In this document: positions 16,130-21,722 of the stretch, piece after piece
Position numbering within the stretch: the stretch's first letter is position 1
Layout of the letters: every line of letters begins with the position of its first letter
DNA from: a virus
Reading direction: 5' to 3' (one strand)
DNA length: 25,022 bases
Virus record (IMG/VR): IMGVR_UViG_3300032294_000107
Location: 1 to 25,022 of that record
Notes under the pieces: model-generated
The model's input: only the letters and a program-made list of their open reading frames with translations
What the model was told of the DNA's origin: nothing
The model's database searches: none
Translations under genes and position numbers: made by a program

Positions 16130-17032
16130 TCATGTGACAACTTCTTGCCAGCCCGCTGTTTGCGTATCACTCACGACATTCCAGTTGGATGTCTGAGTAT
16201 CGTTGACATTTTGCCAGTTTGCGTTCTGTCCGTCATCAATTTGGCCCCAAACATTCACATCGCCAATCAAACCAGTTGCTTGGACGCCCGTCGGCAGGGC
16301 AGTGGCCCCACCCGTGGCGACCACATCGCCCAACTGCATGGTGCCAGAAACACCCGTGACGGAGACGACGATGGACAGGGAGAACGAAACTTGGCCAATG
16401 GCTCCGGTCGCCTCCACCCCGGTGGGGAAGACGTTGGCCGTGCCAGTGACATTGACGGTGCCCACTGCACCTGTTGCGGAGACCCCGGTCGGGTAGACGT
16501 TGGCCTCGGCGATGACCACCACGGTGCCCACAGCACCAGTGGCAGCAAGCCCGGTGACCGGGACATTGGCGTCCGCAGTGACCTGAACGGTGCCCAGTTG
16601 GGTTGTACCAAAGACGCCCGTGACCTGCACGATGGCGTCGGCCTGAACCACGACGGTTCCGACCTGCCCGACGGCTTGGAGTCCCGAGGGGTAGACGTTC
16701 GCATCGCCAGTGACCTGAACGGCCCCGATGAAGCCGTCAGCCTGTACCCCAGTGGGATAGACGTTGGCCTCAGCGATGACCACCACGGTGCCAATGGCAC
16801 CCGTAGCGGAGACCCCAGTGGGGAAGACGTTGGCGTCTGCCTGAACGAGGACAGAACCAACCTGACCCGTAGCCTCAAGGCCCGACGGGTAGACGTTTGC
16901 ATCAGCGGTGACGGCGACGGTACCAACCGCGCCTGTACCCGTGACATTTGAATGGCCGACACCCCACCCTTGGTCGCCCCAAGCAACGCCTGAAGCGCCC
17001 CAACCTTCAAAGGCTACCTTTGCATCAGCCAC
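16130..17032 (-). CDS. Tandem-repeat virion protein, probable tail appendage (300 aa)
   Basis: Ten perfect-length 22-residue units (residues 31-250) and a half unit make up most of this protein. The consensus is ATGAxGTVVVxADANVYPTGV: two short strands, a conserved Asn-Val, and a Pro-Thr-Gly turn. Regular strand-turn units of this kind would stack as a beta-solenoid or small beta domains. The N-terminus is Trp/Gly-rich (FEGWGASGVAWGDQGWG). The C-terminus has a second short repeat, NWQNVNDTQTSNWNVVSDTQ. I recognise GTV.V.ADANV.PTGV repeats from marine phage tail proteins of unproven role. The start is GTG at 17032 with a GGTGAG just upstream. It sits immediately before the main fibre gene, so a fibre-associated appendage is likely. 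Confidence 0.82.
   Translation of the reverse strand: MADAKVAFEGWGASGVAWGDQGWGVGHSNVTGTGAVGTVAVTADANVYPSGLEATGQVGSVLVQADANVFPTGVSATGAIGTVVVIAEANVYPTGVQADGFIGAVQVTGDANVYPSGLQAVGQVGTVVVQADAIVQVTGVFGTTQLGTVQVTADANVPVTGLAATGAVGTVVVIAEANVYPTGVSATGAVGTVNVTGTANVFPTGVEATGAIGQVSFSLSIVVSVTGVSGTMQLGDVVATGGATALPTGVQATGLIGDVNVWGQIDDGQNANWQNVNDTQTSNWNVVSDTQTAGWQEVVT
16247..16942 (-). repeat. 10.5 tandem 66-bp units with 264-bp higher-order period
   Basis: The 22-residue units repeat without a single length change. Units 3, 4, 5 and 6 best match units 7, 8, 9 and 10 respectively, which means a four-unit block was duplicated. The DNA supports this: 16497-16528 and 16761-16792, exactly 264 bases apart, differ at one position in 32. 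Other units are diverged, so the base array is older than the block duplication. Confidence 0.85.
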
Positions 17033-17042
17033 CTACTCACCA

Positions 17043-17477
17043 TCAAGCGATGCGCAGGATCGCGTTGGATGCGTCTGCGGCGGGGAACTGGATGGTGAAG
17101 TTGCCAGCGGTAGATGTCTTGTCGCCACCGAAGTCCAGCACAGCAACCGCAGGGTTGGTCGTGCCGTTGGCCAGATAGATCAACGCGCCACGCGCAGTGA
17201 TCGTGGCGGTGCTCCATGTGACATCCGAGAAGTCGATGAACGCCGTGGTGCCGCTGGAAGTGGGCACCTGACTGATCGTCAGAGCCTGTCCACCTGCGCT
17301 GTACCCGGTTCCGGTCACTTCGTTGGACGTGGTGTACGCGGTCGTGGCGGCGCTCAGAGTGGCCGACGACGTGTACAACGCGATCTTGAAGGTTTGAGTC
17401 GTGCCAGTGCCAAAGTCGAAGTCCCCATCGAGGATACCGACCTTGAACGAAGTGCACATTGCTTGCGTGATTGCCAT
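17043..17477 (-). CDS. Conserved phage virion protein (MCTSFK family, 144 aa)
   Basis: This 144-residue beta-rich protein has the conserved opening AITQAMCTSFKVGILDG. This is followed by TFKIALYTSSATLSAATTAY, a TGTGYSAGGQALT turn, ITARGALIYLANGT and a C-terminal strand region ending AILRIA. I recognise this family as one of the most common small structural proteins in environmental phages, usually near adaptor and tail genes and without named function. The even spread of short strands and lack of helices fits a jelly-roll or tail-surface domain. An ideal TTAAGGAG lies seven bases upstream of the ATG and overlaps the stop of the preceding adaptor gene. No metal-binding or catalytic motif is visible. 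Confidence 0.8.
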   Translation of the reverse strand: MAITQAMCTSFKVGILDGDFDFGTGTTQTFKIALYTSSATLSAATTAYTTSNEVTGTGYSAGGQALTISQVPTSSGTTAFIDFSDVTWSTATITARGALIYLANGTTNPAVAVLDFGGDKTSTAGNFTIQFPAADASNAILRIA

Positions 17478-17488
17478 GAGAATTCTCC

Positions 17489-18124
17489 TTAACTGACAGG
17501 GATACGGACTTGCCCAGAGCGATACGCATCCTGACGCAGTTTGCCGTCGCCCAGATTTTTCAACAGACCAATGGCCTGCACATACAGCCGCTCGTAGAGG
17601 GCCACCATGTCCTGCTCACCCTTCATGAAGCGAATGGCTTCAACCAGTGCACCATTGAGGAGAGCAGAATCAAACTCGTTGCCAAGCCACGTGGTTCCCG
17701 CCGTGACGATGGACTCAGGGTAGTAGCCGTAATGCAATTCGGCGCTGTAGGCCAGATCAGGAGTGGGGCCAAGGATGAACGCGGAGTCGTCGAAGTTGGC
17801 GTAGTGCTTTGGGCGACCACGTGATGCCAAGTTGTTCTTTGGGTACGCCTCACGGATGAAGTTCACGTCCTTGTTCAGAAGGTAGTGATATTCACCACTT
17901 GCGTCAATCACCGCCAGCGAGTAGCAGTACAAGAAGTCAGACGGAATCTGAAGGTACGCGTTGCCAATCGACATCGAGCCCGTCACGTTCTTGCGCAACG
18001 CAGGAATCTGCACCGTGTTGTAAATCTTCTGCTCGGCCTGTTGCGTGAACATGGCGAGTTCCGTCGATGAGAACTCGTTCTCACAGATGTCTTGGATGTT
18101 GACGCACAACTCGGTGTAGTTCAT
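17489..18124 (-). CDS. Head-to-tail adaptor protein (SU10 adaptor-like)
   Basis: A 211-residue, helix-rich protein. The N-terminus has YTELCVNIQDICENEFSSTE and LAMFTQQAEQKIYNTVQIPA, followed by a small beta domain with ALRKNVTGSMSIGNAYLQIP and SDFLYCYSLAVIDASGEYHY. A final helical region reads LLNGALVEAIRFMKGEQDMV and ALYERLYVQAIGLLKN. This helix, beta insert, helix order, with 'IP.DFL...S' in the middle, is what I know from adaptor proteins that sit below the portal ring in SU10-type and related short-tailed phages. It would bridge the portal to the nozzle. The AGAGGT ribosome site is well placed. A P22 gp4-like role is the alternative, but the 236-residue gene upstream fits that better. Confidence 0.75.
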   Translation of the reverse strand: MNYTELCVNIQDICENEFSSTELAMFTQQAEQKIYNTVQIPALRKNVTGSMSIGNAYLQIPSDFLYCYSLAVIDASGEYHYLLNKDVNFIREAYPKNNLASRGRPKHYANFDDSAFILGPTPDLAYSAELHYGYYPESIVTAGTTWLGNEFDSALLNGALVEAIRFMKGEQDMVALYERLYVQAIGLLKNLGDGKLRQDAYRSGQVRIPVS

Positions 18125-18133
18125 GGCTACCTC

Positions 18134-18328
18134 TTAGGCCATCGGGCCTCGACTCGTCACGCCTTTGGTGGCCGCGCCAGCGCCGCGCATCTTGATGCCG
18201 CTGGTCTTGATCTCGGGGTACGGATCAGCCCGCTTGTTCCCGGCGACCGTGCGGGTGTTCTTCAGGTCTTCCTTGACCGATTCAACACCGGCCTCGGCCA
18301 TCTTGAATGGTTTGATCTTGCCAGCCAT
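18134..18328 (-). CDS. Small basic phage protein (64 aa)
   Basis: This 64-residue protein is rich in Lys, Gly and Ala: KIKPFKMAEAGVESVKEDLK, then KRADPYPEIKTSGIKMRGAG and an Ala/Gly/Thr tail. It has no hydrophobic core long enough for a membrane helix and no cysteines. AAAGGAG six bases upstream of the ATG is an ideal ribosome binding site, and the flanking genes leave 9-11 base gaps, so it is translated. I recall similar 'IKTSGIKMRG.GAATKG' endings in environmental phage proteins next to adaptor genes. The basic, disordered-looking character resembles the small-protein cassette further upstream. Function is unknown. A virion-associated or nucleic-acid-contacting peptide is possible. Confidence 0.7.
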   Translation of the reverse strand: MAGKIKPFKMAEAGVESVKEDLKNTRTVAGNKRADPYPEIKTSGIKMRGAGAATKGVTSRGPMA

Positions 18329-18339
18329 ACTCGACTCCT

Positions 18340-18729
18340 TTACGTTGTCACTACCGTTACTGTACCAACTTGTCCTTGAGCAACCAAGTTATTTGGTGTC
18401 AAGCCAGCATCATAACTACGCGAACCACCCACAGGGTTCCATCCCCATTGAATGTTTCTACTTCCTTCACCAATCGAGCCATCTGCTAACAGGCCAGACT
18501 GCACGTAGGTGTTGTCCGGGCGCGGGTTGCGCAGAGCCTGCGGATCATCCACAGGATACATGCCCAACTGCAACTGCGGTTGGTCAGGCTCCCAGCACTC
18601 CTTGCACACCAACATGTTGACCTGCTTGGTCTTGATGACCAGCGTGCGCAACTCGCGCAGGCGAAAGCGAAACCCGCATCGGTCGCAGATCGCAATGGCG
18701 ATCTTGGCTGACGCGTACCGATTGCCCAT
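18340..18729 (-). CDS. C4 zinc-type phage protein with Gly-rich C-terminus (129 aa)
   Basis: Cys15-x2-Cys18 (CDRCGFRFRL) and Cys42-x2-Cys45 (CKECWEPD) make a zinc-finger-like N-terminal half. A conserved YPVDDPQALRNPRPD segment follows. The C-terminal third is Gly/Ser/Asn-rich and ends in AQGQVGTVTVVTT, which resembles one unit of the 22-residue repeats in the 300-residue protein nearby. This Cys pattern plus DDPQALRNPRPD is a familiar but unnamed phage family, usually found beside connector genes. The ATG overlaps the stop of the upstream connector gene (TGATG). Two readings are possible: a virion protein with a structural zinc site, or a small DNA-contacting factor. A hand-read drop in GC toward the 3' end hints at a grafted tail. 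Confidence 0.75.
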   Translation of the reverse strand: MGNRYASAKIAIAICDRCGFRFRLRELRTLVIKTKQVNMLVCKECWEPDQPQLQLGMYPVDDPQALRNPRPDNTYVQSGLLADGSIGEGSRNIQWGWNPVGGSRSYDAGLTPNNLVAQGQVGTVTVVTT

Positions 18730-19439
18730 CAGCCGCCTCCGATGTACGAGCGACGGGGCACAAAGCGCACCGACGCCTTCTCACGATCTTCTCCTGCGGC
18801 CAGATCAAACTGCTCCTCGTACGCGGCCTTGAGCATGGGCACACGTTCGGCCAGTTCAGGCACCTTCATGGCGATGTGATAGGCCAGCCCAGCGGTCAGC
18901 GCGGGTAGGAAGCGGAAGTTGGCGTCGGCGGTCTCAACACCCGCGCCTGCGTCCTGAATACGGCGCATGCGCCAGTACTTGAAGACGTAGTAGGGATTGT
19001 TGATCGTGCCCTGATCGGGTACCGGCCAGACGACAATCTTAGGGTTATCCCGCAGGCGGCGAACCCACACTTGGATGGGGCGGGCCTGCTGGAGTTTGTT
19101 GGGGATGGTGGCGTAGGTAGAAACACTGATACGCGTGATGGCCAGATCGGCCTGCGTGGAGACGTTGCCTTCACCTGTGCGGATCACGTGATCCAGCAGG
19201 TCGATGGTGTCCGCAGGAAGATCGTACTCTGCGATACCTTGTCCAAGGTTGACTGACCCCTCGTCAATCGTCCACATGTTGATGCCACGGTTCTGCCACT
19301 CGATGGTCATCAAGTTCATGGAGCGACGAGCAGTGCGCAGGTCATAGCCTGTGCGCATCTCGCGGCCAGCCCGCTCCCACGCCTCCTCGGCGATCTCAGT
19401 GAATTCGAGATTGAAGTCGGTCGTGCCCGAAGTCGTCAT
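18729..19439 (-). CDS. Tail accessory / connector protein (P22 gp4-like)
   Basis: This 236-residue helical protein has the N-terminal stretches FNLEFTEIAEEAWERAGREM, TGYDLRTARRSMNLMTIEWQ and NRGINMWTID. This '(E)IAEEAWERAG.E.....L..ARRSLN....EW.NRG.N.W' pattern is what I know from the P22 tail accessory factor group (gp4-like), which binds under the portal and seals packaged DNA. A beta insert (EYDLPADTIDLLDHVI, IQVWVRRLRDNPKIVVWPVP) and a C-terminal helix (ALTAGLAYHIAMKVPELAER) complete the fold. The ATG overlaps the TAA of the previous gene (TAATG). With the 211-residue adaptor two genes downstream it would make a two-tier connector. P22 gp4 also has muramidase activity; I cannot assess that here. 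Confidence 0.78.
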   Translation of the reverse strand: MTTSGTTDFNLEFTEIAEEAWERAGREMRTGYDLRTARRSMNLMTIEWQNRGINMWTIDEGSVNLGQGIAEYDLPADTIDLLDHVIRTGEGNVSTQADLAITRISVSTYATIPNKLQQARPIQVWVRRLRDNPKIVVWPVPDQGTINNPYYVFKYWRMRRIQDAGAGVETADANFRFLPALTAGLAYHIAMKVPELAERVPMLKAAYEEQFDLAAGEDREKASVRFVPRRSYIGGG

Positions 19440-19672
19440 TACCTGTACCCCGCTGTCTTCTTGGCGATGTTCTTTGGCTGGGCAACGAACTGTTTGCCCT
19501 TGGCTTTGCCAGCACGCTTGGCGCGGGTTGTGGCGGCGTACTCGGCGGGACTGAGTGCCTTGATGGCTGCGTCAGGCAAATATCGCTCCCCCGTCTTGCT
19601 CGACGGCTTACCGGACTTGGTACGCCATTTCTGGTCTGTCCAGTCCTTGAGCGATTTCTGCGGTGACTTCAA
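19439..19672 (-). CDS. DUF5872-type small basic protein
   Basis: The conserved core is LKSPQKSLKDWTDQKWRTKS, GKPSSKTGERYLPDAAIKAL, SPAEYAATTRAKRAGKAKGK and QFVAQPKNIAKKTAGYR. I recognise this as the DUF5872 family, found in many phages and giant viruses. It is very basic and has no known function. Start is uncertain. A TTG at 19672, overlapping the previous stop (ATTGA) with a G-rich run upstream, gives 77 residues and covers exactly the conserved core. The only in-frame ATG (19738) would add 22 non-conserved residues and overlap the neighbour by 70 bases. The stop overlaps the next gene's ATG. Binding to nucleic acid is plausible from charge only. Confidence 0.78.
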   Translation of the reverse strand: MKSPQKSLKDWTDQKWRTKSGKPSSKTGERYLPDAAIKALSPAEYAATTRAKRAGKAKGKQFVAQPKNIAKKTAGYR

Positions 19673-20001
19673 TCTCGGTACCCCCCGCCCTTTTCCTTGT
19701 ACTGCTTGGCCAGCAACTGCGCCTTGCGGGCGCTCCATTGCCCTGCCCCAGTGCCCTGCACGGCCTGCCCCTTGATCTTCTCAAAGAGCGACTTACGCAT
19801 GCCCGGCTTGGTGTAGTTCCCGGCCTCGTTGACCTTGGACTTGACAGCCCCGCCTTCCGCGTACATGGTGAACTCGTCGCCGTCCTTGCGGCGCTTGGTC
19901 ACGCCGTTGTCGTTGAACTTGTCACCGTCCTTGCGGCGCATGGTTTTGCCGCCCGGCATCTTGCTGGGCATGATGGCTCCCATACCCCGACTGGCCATCA
20001 T
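19669..20001 (-). CDS. Small Lys/Gly-rich phage protein with YAEGG motif (110 aa)
   Basis: The N-terminus is Met/Gly/Lys-rich (MMASRGMGAIMPSKMPGGK). Two copies of RRKDGD(K/E)F follow about 15 residues apart, then MYAEGGAVKSKVNEAGNYTK. The C-terminal part reads MRKSLFEKIKGQAVQGTGAG and QWSARKAQLLAKQYKEKGGG, a conserved pattern in environmental phage small proteins ('W.ARKAQ.LAK.YK..GGGY'). The ATG overlaps the preceding stop (ATGA). High positive charge and low hydrophobicity suggest a disordered, possibly virion-packaged or nucleic-acid-associated protein. It shares the Tyr-Ala-x-Gly-Gly signature with three other proteins in this window. Gene status is firm; function unknown. Confidence 0.75.
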   Translation of the reverse strand: MMASRGMGAIMPSKMPGGKTMRRKDGDKFNDNGVTKRRKDGDEFTMYAEGGAVKSKVNEAGNYTKPGMRKSLFEKIKGQAVQGTGAGQWSARKAQLLAKQYKEKGGGYRD

Positions 20002-20261
20002 ACGAAGGTACCTTTCGTCTTGCCACGCTTGGCAACGCCGTCTGCACGCTTGGAAGCGGAACCCACAGACCCGCCCGTCTTAAACCCCGTGGAGGCAGCA
20101 GGAGCGGCATTACGAGCGGCCATGCGGCTGCGAAAAATGCGACTACCTGAGCCCGTGGGCGCGGGTGCAGATGCGGGTGCAGCGGCAGGCACGGACGATT
20201 TGGCCGTATTGATTGCAGTGGTCGCTGCGTTAGTCATACCCTTGATGGCTTTCCCAAACAT
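19998..20261 (-). CDS. Small basic protein with C-terminal RADGVAKRGKTKG signature (87 aa)
   Basis: I start this gene at the ATG at 20261 because AGGAGG lies five bases upstream. An open frame extends 26 codons further, but it would overlap the neighbour and has no ribosome site. The protein begins MFGKAIKGMTNAATTAINTA, passes through an Ala/Pro-rich linker, then an Arg/Ala helix (GSRIFRSRMAARNAA). It ends KTGGSVGSASKRADGVAKRG followed by KTKGTFV. That ending is nearly the same as in the two genes upstream, so the C-termini form a paralogous signature set. I know the RADGIA(K/Q)(K/R)GKT(K/R)G ending from other environmental phages, always unexplained. A targeting or packaging tag is a hypothesis only. 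Confidence 0.75.
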   Translation of the reverse strand: MFGKAIKGMTNAATTAINTAKSSVPAAAPASAPAPTGSGSRIFRSRMAARNAAPAASTGFKTGGSVGSASKRADGVAKRGKTKGTFV

Positions 20262-20271
20262 ACCGACCTCC

Positions 20272-20559
20272 TCAGTACATCTTGCAGTTGGTCTTACCCT
20301 TCTTGGCAATACCGTCTGCGCGTGCGGAAACAGAGCCACCCTTCTTCATGCCGGGCACTTTGGGCGGCATCTTCTGAGGGGCTTTCTTCTGCATGTCGGC
20401 CTTGGCCATGCCACGACCTTCACGCTTCATCATGGGGCTCTCAGGAGGCATGCCACGCATCGGGCGCTTGGGTGCGGGCGTAACAGAGCCACCATCGGGT
20501 TCCATGGGAGGCTGACCCATTTCGGCGGTGTAGATACCGCCCTCGGCGTATTTTTTCAT
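20272..20559 (-). CDS. Small Met/Lys/Pro-rich protein with YAEGG and ADGIAKKGKT motifs (95 aa)
   Basis: The start is the ATG at 20559, which overlaps the previous stop (TGATG) and has AGGCGGG nearby upstream. A GTG two codons earlier is possible. It opens MKKYAEGGIYTAEMGQPPME. A Pro/Met/Arg-rich middle follows (PKRPMRGMPPESPMMKREGR). The end reads MKKGGSVSARADGIAKKGKT and then a short NCKMY. It thus carries both recurring signatures of this window: YA-x-GG at the N-terminus and ADGIAKKGKT at the C-terminus. No membrane helix or fold is apparent, and most of it is probably disordered. Function is unknown. The neighbouring small basic genes suggest a shared job in the virion or on DNA. Confidence 0.72.
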   Translation of the reverse strand: MKKYAEGGIYTAEMGQPPMEPDGGSVTPAPKRPMRGMPPESPMMKREGRGMAKADMQKKAPQKMPPKVPGMKKGGSVSARADGIAKKGKTNCKMY

Positions 20560-20939
20560 CAGCACATCCCGCCTTTCTTGTACATGCCGCCACCGGCCAT
20601 CTTGACTTCTTTGCCTTTGGTCTTGCCCTTCTTGGCGACGCCATCAGCGGCCTTGTGGCCAGCGGCCAGACCACCAGATGCCATCTTGACCTTGCCACCA
20701 GCCTTCAGGCCAGCGTGGGCCTTGGATGCGGGCTTTGCGGCATGCTTGGCCAGCGCGGCAGGCATACCCTTCATGTCTTTCGTTGCCATAGTGTCACCAC
20801 CTTTCATGAACTTGCGGCCCTTGTCGGCCTTCGTGAACTCTTGCCCCACGGACTGCGGGACGCCTGCCTTCTTGGCGAACGACGGATTGTTGGCCACCGC
20901 CGCCATGAAATTGTGCTGCTTCTTGCTAGTTGAGGGCAC
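20559..20939 (-). CDS. Small basic phage protein, KKQHNFMAAVA family (126 aa)
   Basis: This gene has a GTG start at 20939, supported by AAGGAG seven bases upstream. It overlaps the previous gene's end by 14 bases. The N-terminal ~45 residues are the conserved part: STSKKQHNFMAAVANNPSFA, KKAGVPQSVGQEFTKADKGR, KFMKGG. This segment is frequent in environmental phages without a named function. The C-terminal 70 residues are Lys/Gly/Ala-rich with KAGGKVKMASGGLAAGHKAA, DGVAKKGKTKGKEVKMAGGG and a terminal MYKKGGMC. Two GG-rich 'KMA.GG' copies flank the ADGVAKKGKTKG signature. The net charge is strongly positive. It could be a DNA-associated virion protein; this is inference from composition alone. 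Confidence 0.78.
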   Translation of the reverse strand: MPSTSKKQHNFMAAVANNPSFAKKAGVPQSVGQEFTKADKGRKFMKGGDTMATKDMKGMPAALAKHAAKPASKAHAGLKAGGKVKMASGGLAAGHKAADGVAKKGKTKGKEVKMAGGGMYKKGGMC

Positions 20940-21174
20940 TTCGATGCTCCTTGATCAACGCGTCAATCTTGTTGTCGAGGCGATCCAAGCGATCCATGAC
21001 CCGTGCGAAGTCGTGATGTACGTCGGCACGTGTGATGTACTCCTTGGCCATCTCCTCGCGTGTGCGATTGAGCAAGATTTGCAGTCGCTTGACTTCCTCC
21101 CAATGCGTCCTCAGCGCCCACAAAATGAGCGCCGAGACGAAGGAGAGGACTGTGTTCCATACCATCAGTTCCAT
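20926..21174 (-). CDS. Small membrane-anchored coiled-coil protein (82 aa)
   Basis: The first ~20 residues form a hydrophobic helix (MVWNTVLSFVSALILWALRT). A long charged helix to the end follows: HWEEVKRLQILLNRTREEMA, then HHDFARVMDRLDRLDNKIDA. This one-pass membrane anchor with cytoplasmic coiled coil occurs in many phage operons and is sometimes called holin- or spanin-like. No lipobox or second membrane segment is present, so a spanin label is not supported. The start (ATG at 21174, or ATG three codons later) lacks a strong ribosome site and probably depends on coupling to the preceding gene, which stops one base upstream. The role is unknown; a lysis accessory is possible although the holin-endolysin pair is 10 kb away. 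Confidence 0.7.
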   Translation of the reverse strand: MELMVWNTVLSFVSALILWALRTHWEEVKRLQILLNRTREEMAKEYITRADVHHDFARVMDRLDRLDNKIDALIKEHRSALN

Positions 21175-21175
21175 A

Positions 21176-21436
21176 TCAACAGTTCCATGCCCTCAGTGAC
21201 TTGTTGATACGCGAGTTCGGGTCTTTCTTGGTCTTCTCCGATGTCAACTTCTCCTTCATCCCAGACATACGGGCGCAGAAGGACGCACGGCGTCCTTTGG
21301 CTTCTTTCGTCTTGGGGTTTGGAGCGGGCGGCTTCAGATTCATGCCCTGCTTCTTCGCAGAGGCGCGACCTTTGGCGTTGAGACCCCCCTTTGGGTCTTT
21401 GCCTTCCGACCGTTGCCATGCTGGAGACTTAGCCAT
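21176..21436 (-). CDS. DUF6321-type phage protein (86 aa)
   Basis: The layout is clear: SPAWQRSEGKDPKGGLNAKG (residues 4-23), RASAKKQGMNLKPPAPNPKT (24-43), SFCARMSGMKEKLTSEKTKK (52-71) and DPNSRINKSLRAWNC at the end. I recognise this as the DUF6321 family, widespread in tailed phages of marine and freshwater bacteria, including larger myoviruses. No function is known. The family is short, basic and highly conserved. The ATG lies 8 bases inside the end of the preceding gene. Conserved Trp7, Cys54, Trp84 and Cys86 may shape a small core. Confidence is high in the family, none in the role. Confidence 0.85.
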   Translation of the reverse strand: MAKSPAWQRSEGKDPKGGLNAKGRASAKKQGMNLKPPAPNPKTKEAKGRRASFCARMSGMKEKLTSEKTKKDPNSRINKSLRAWNC

Positions 21437-21710
21437 AGAAGACCGTGATCGAACTCACGTTCGTCACGTCCACATACACATCGGTCTCGAACAACACTCC
21501 CTCTGCTGGGATGGCGACGTTAAAAATCTCCGCCAGAGCGGGGGTGTTGATCTCGATTTTGGTCGTGCCACCGGAGCCGCCATCTTTCAGCACAACCGAC
21601 CCTGCACTTGCGGAGCAGGTGATGGTCATCGCTTTGATGCGAGCCCGGGCACTTACGAGAGTGCCGTCAGAGGTGCGCGTGGCACTTCTGACATCGGTTT
21701 GAACTGTCAT
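21429..21710 (-). CDS. Small conserved structural-type protein (93 aa)
   Basis: This 93-residue all-beta protein includes TRTSDGTLVSARARIKAMTI, SASAGSVVLKDGGSGGTTKI, IPAEGVLFETDVYVDVTNVS and a terminal SITVFYG. It reads as a compact beta sandwich of the type seen in many phage small head or tail surface proteins (DGG.GG..K.....PA...G....IP..G..F....YV.V.......YG). The ATG has CGGAGG six bases upstream. It follows the 177-residue structural gene by 12 bases. I recognise this pattern from environmental phages, where it is annotated only as hypothetical. A minor virion component is the best guess, based on composition and neighbours. Confidence 0.72.
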   Translation of the reverse strand: MTVQTDVRSATRTSDGTLVSARARIKAMTITCSASAGSVVLKDGGSGGTTKIEINTPALAEIFNVAIPAEGVLFETDVYVDVTNVSSITVFYG

Positions 21711-21722
21711 GGCGACCTCCGA

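Noticed and set aside
16247-16942. Regular 66-bp repeats considered as a CRISPR or non-coding array
   Set aside because: The repeats are contiguous without spacers, keep an open reading frame, and vary at synonymous sites, so they are coding repeats.
17014-17529. 171-codon minus-strand frame over the 144-residue gene
   Set aside because: His/Arg/Trp-rich out-of-frame reading of a recognised structural gene with an ideal ribosome site.
20998-21174. 82-residue membrane protein considered as a spanin
   Set aside because: It has one anchor and a coiled coil but no lipoprotein partner, no lipobox gene nested or adjacent, and it is far from the holin-endolysin pair.
19663-21207. 514-codon open frame on the plus strand opposite the small-protein cassette
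   Set aside because: It is complementary to eight minus-strand genes with ribosome sites and recognisable families. Its own sequence is low-complexity Leu/Ala/His without motifs.
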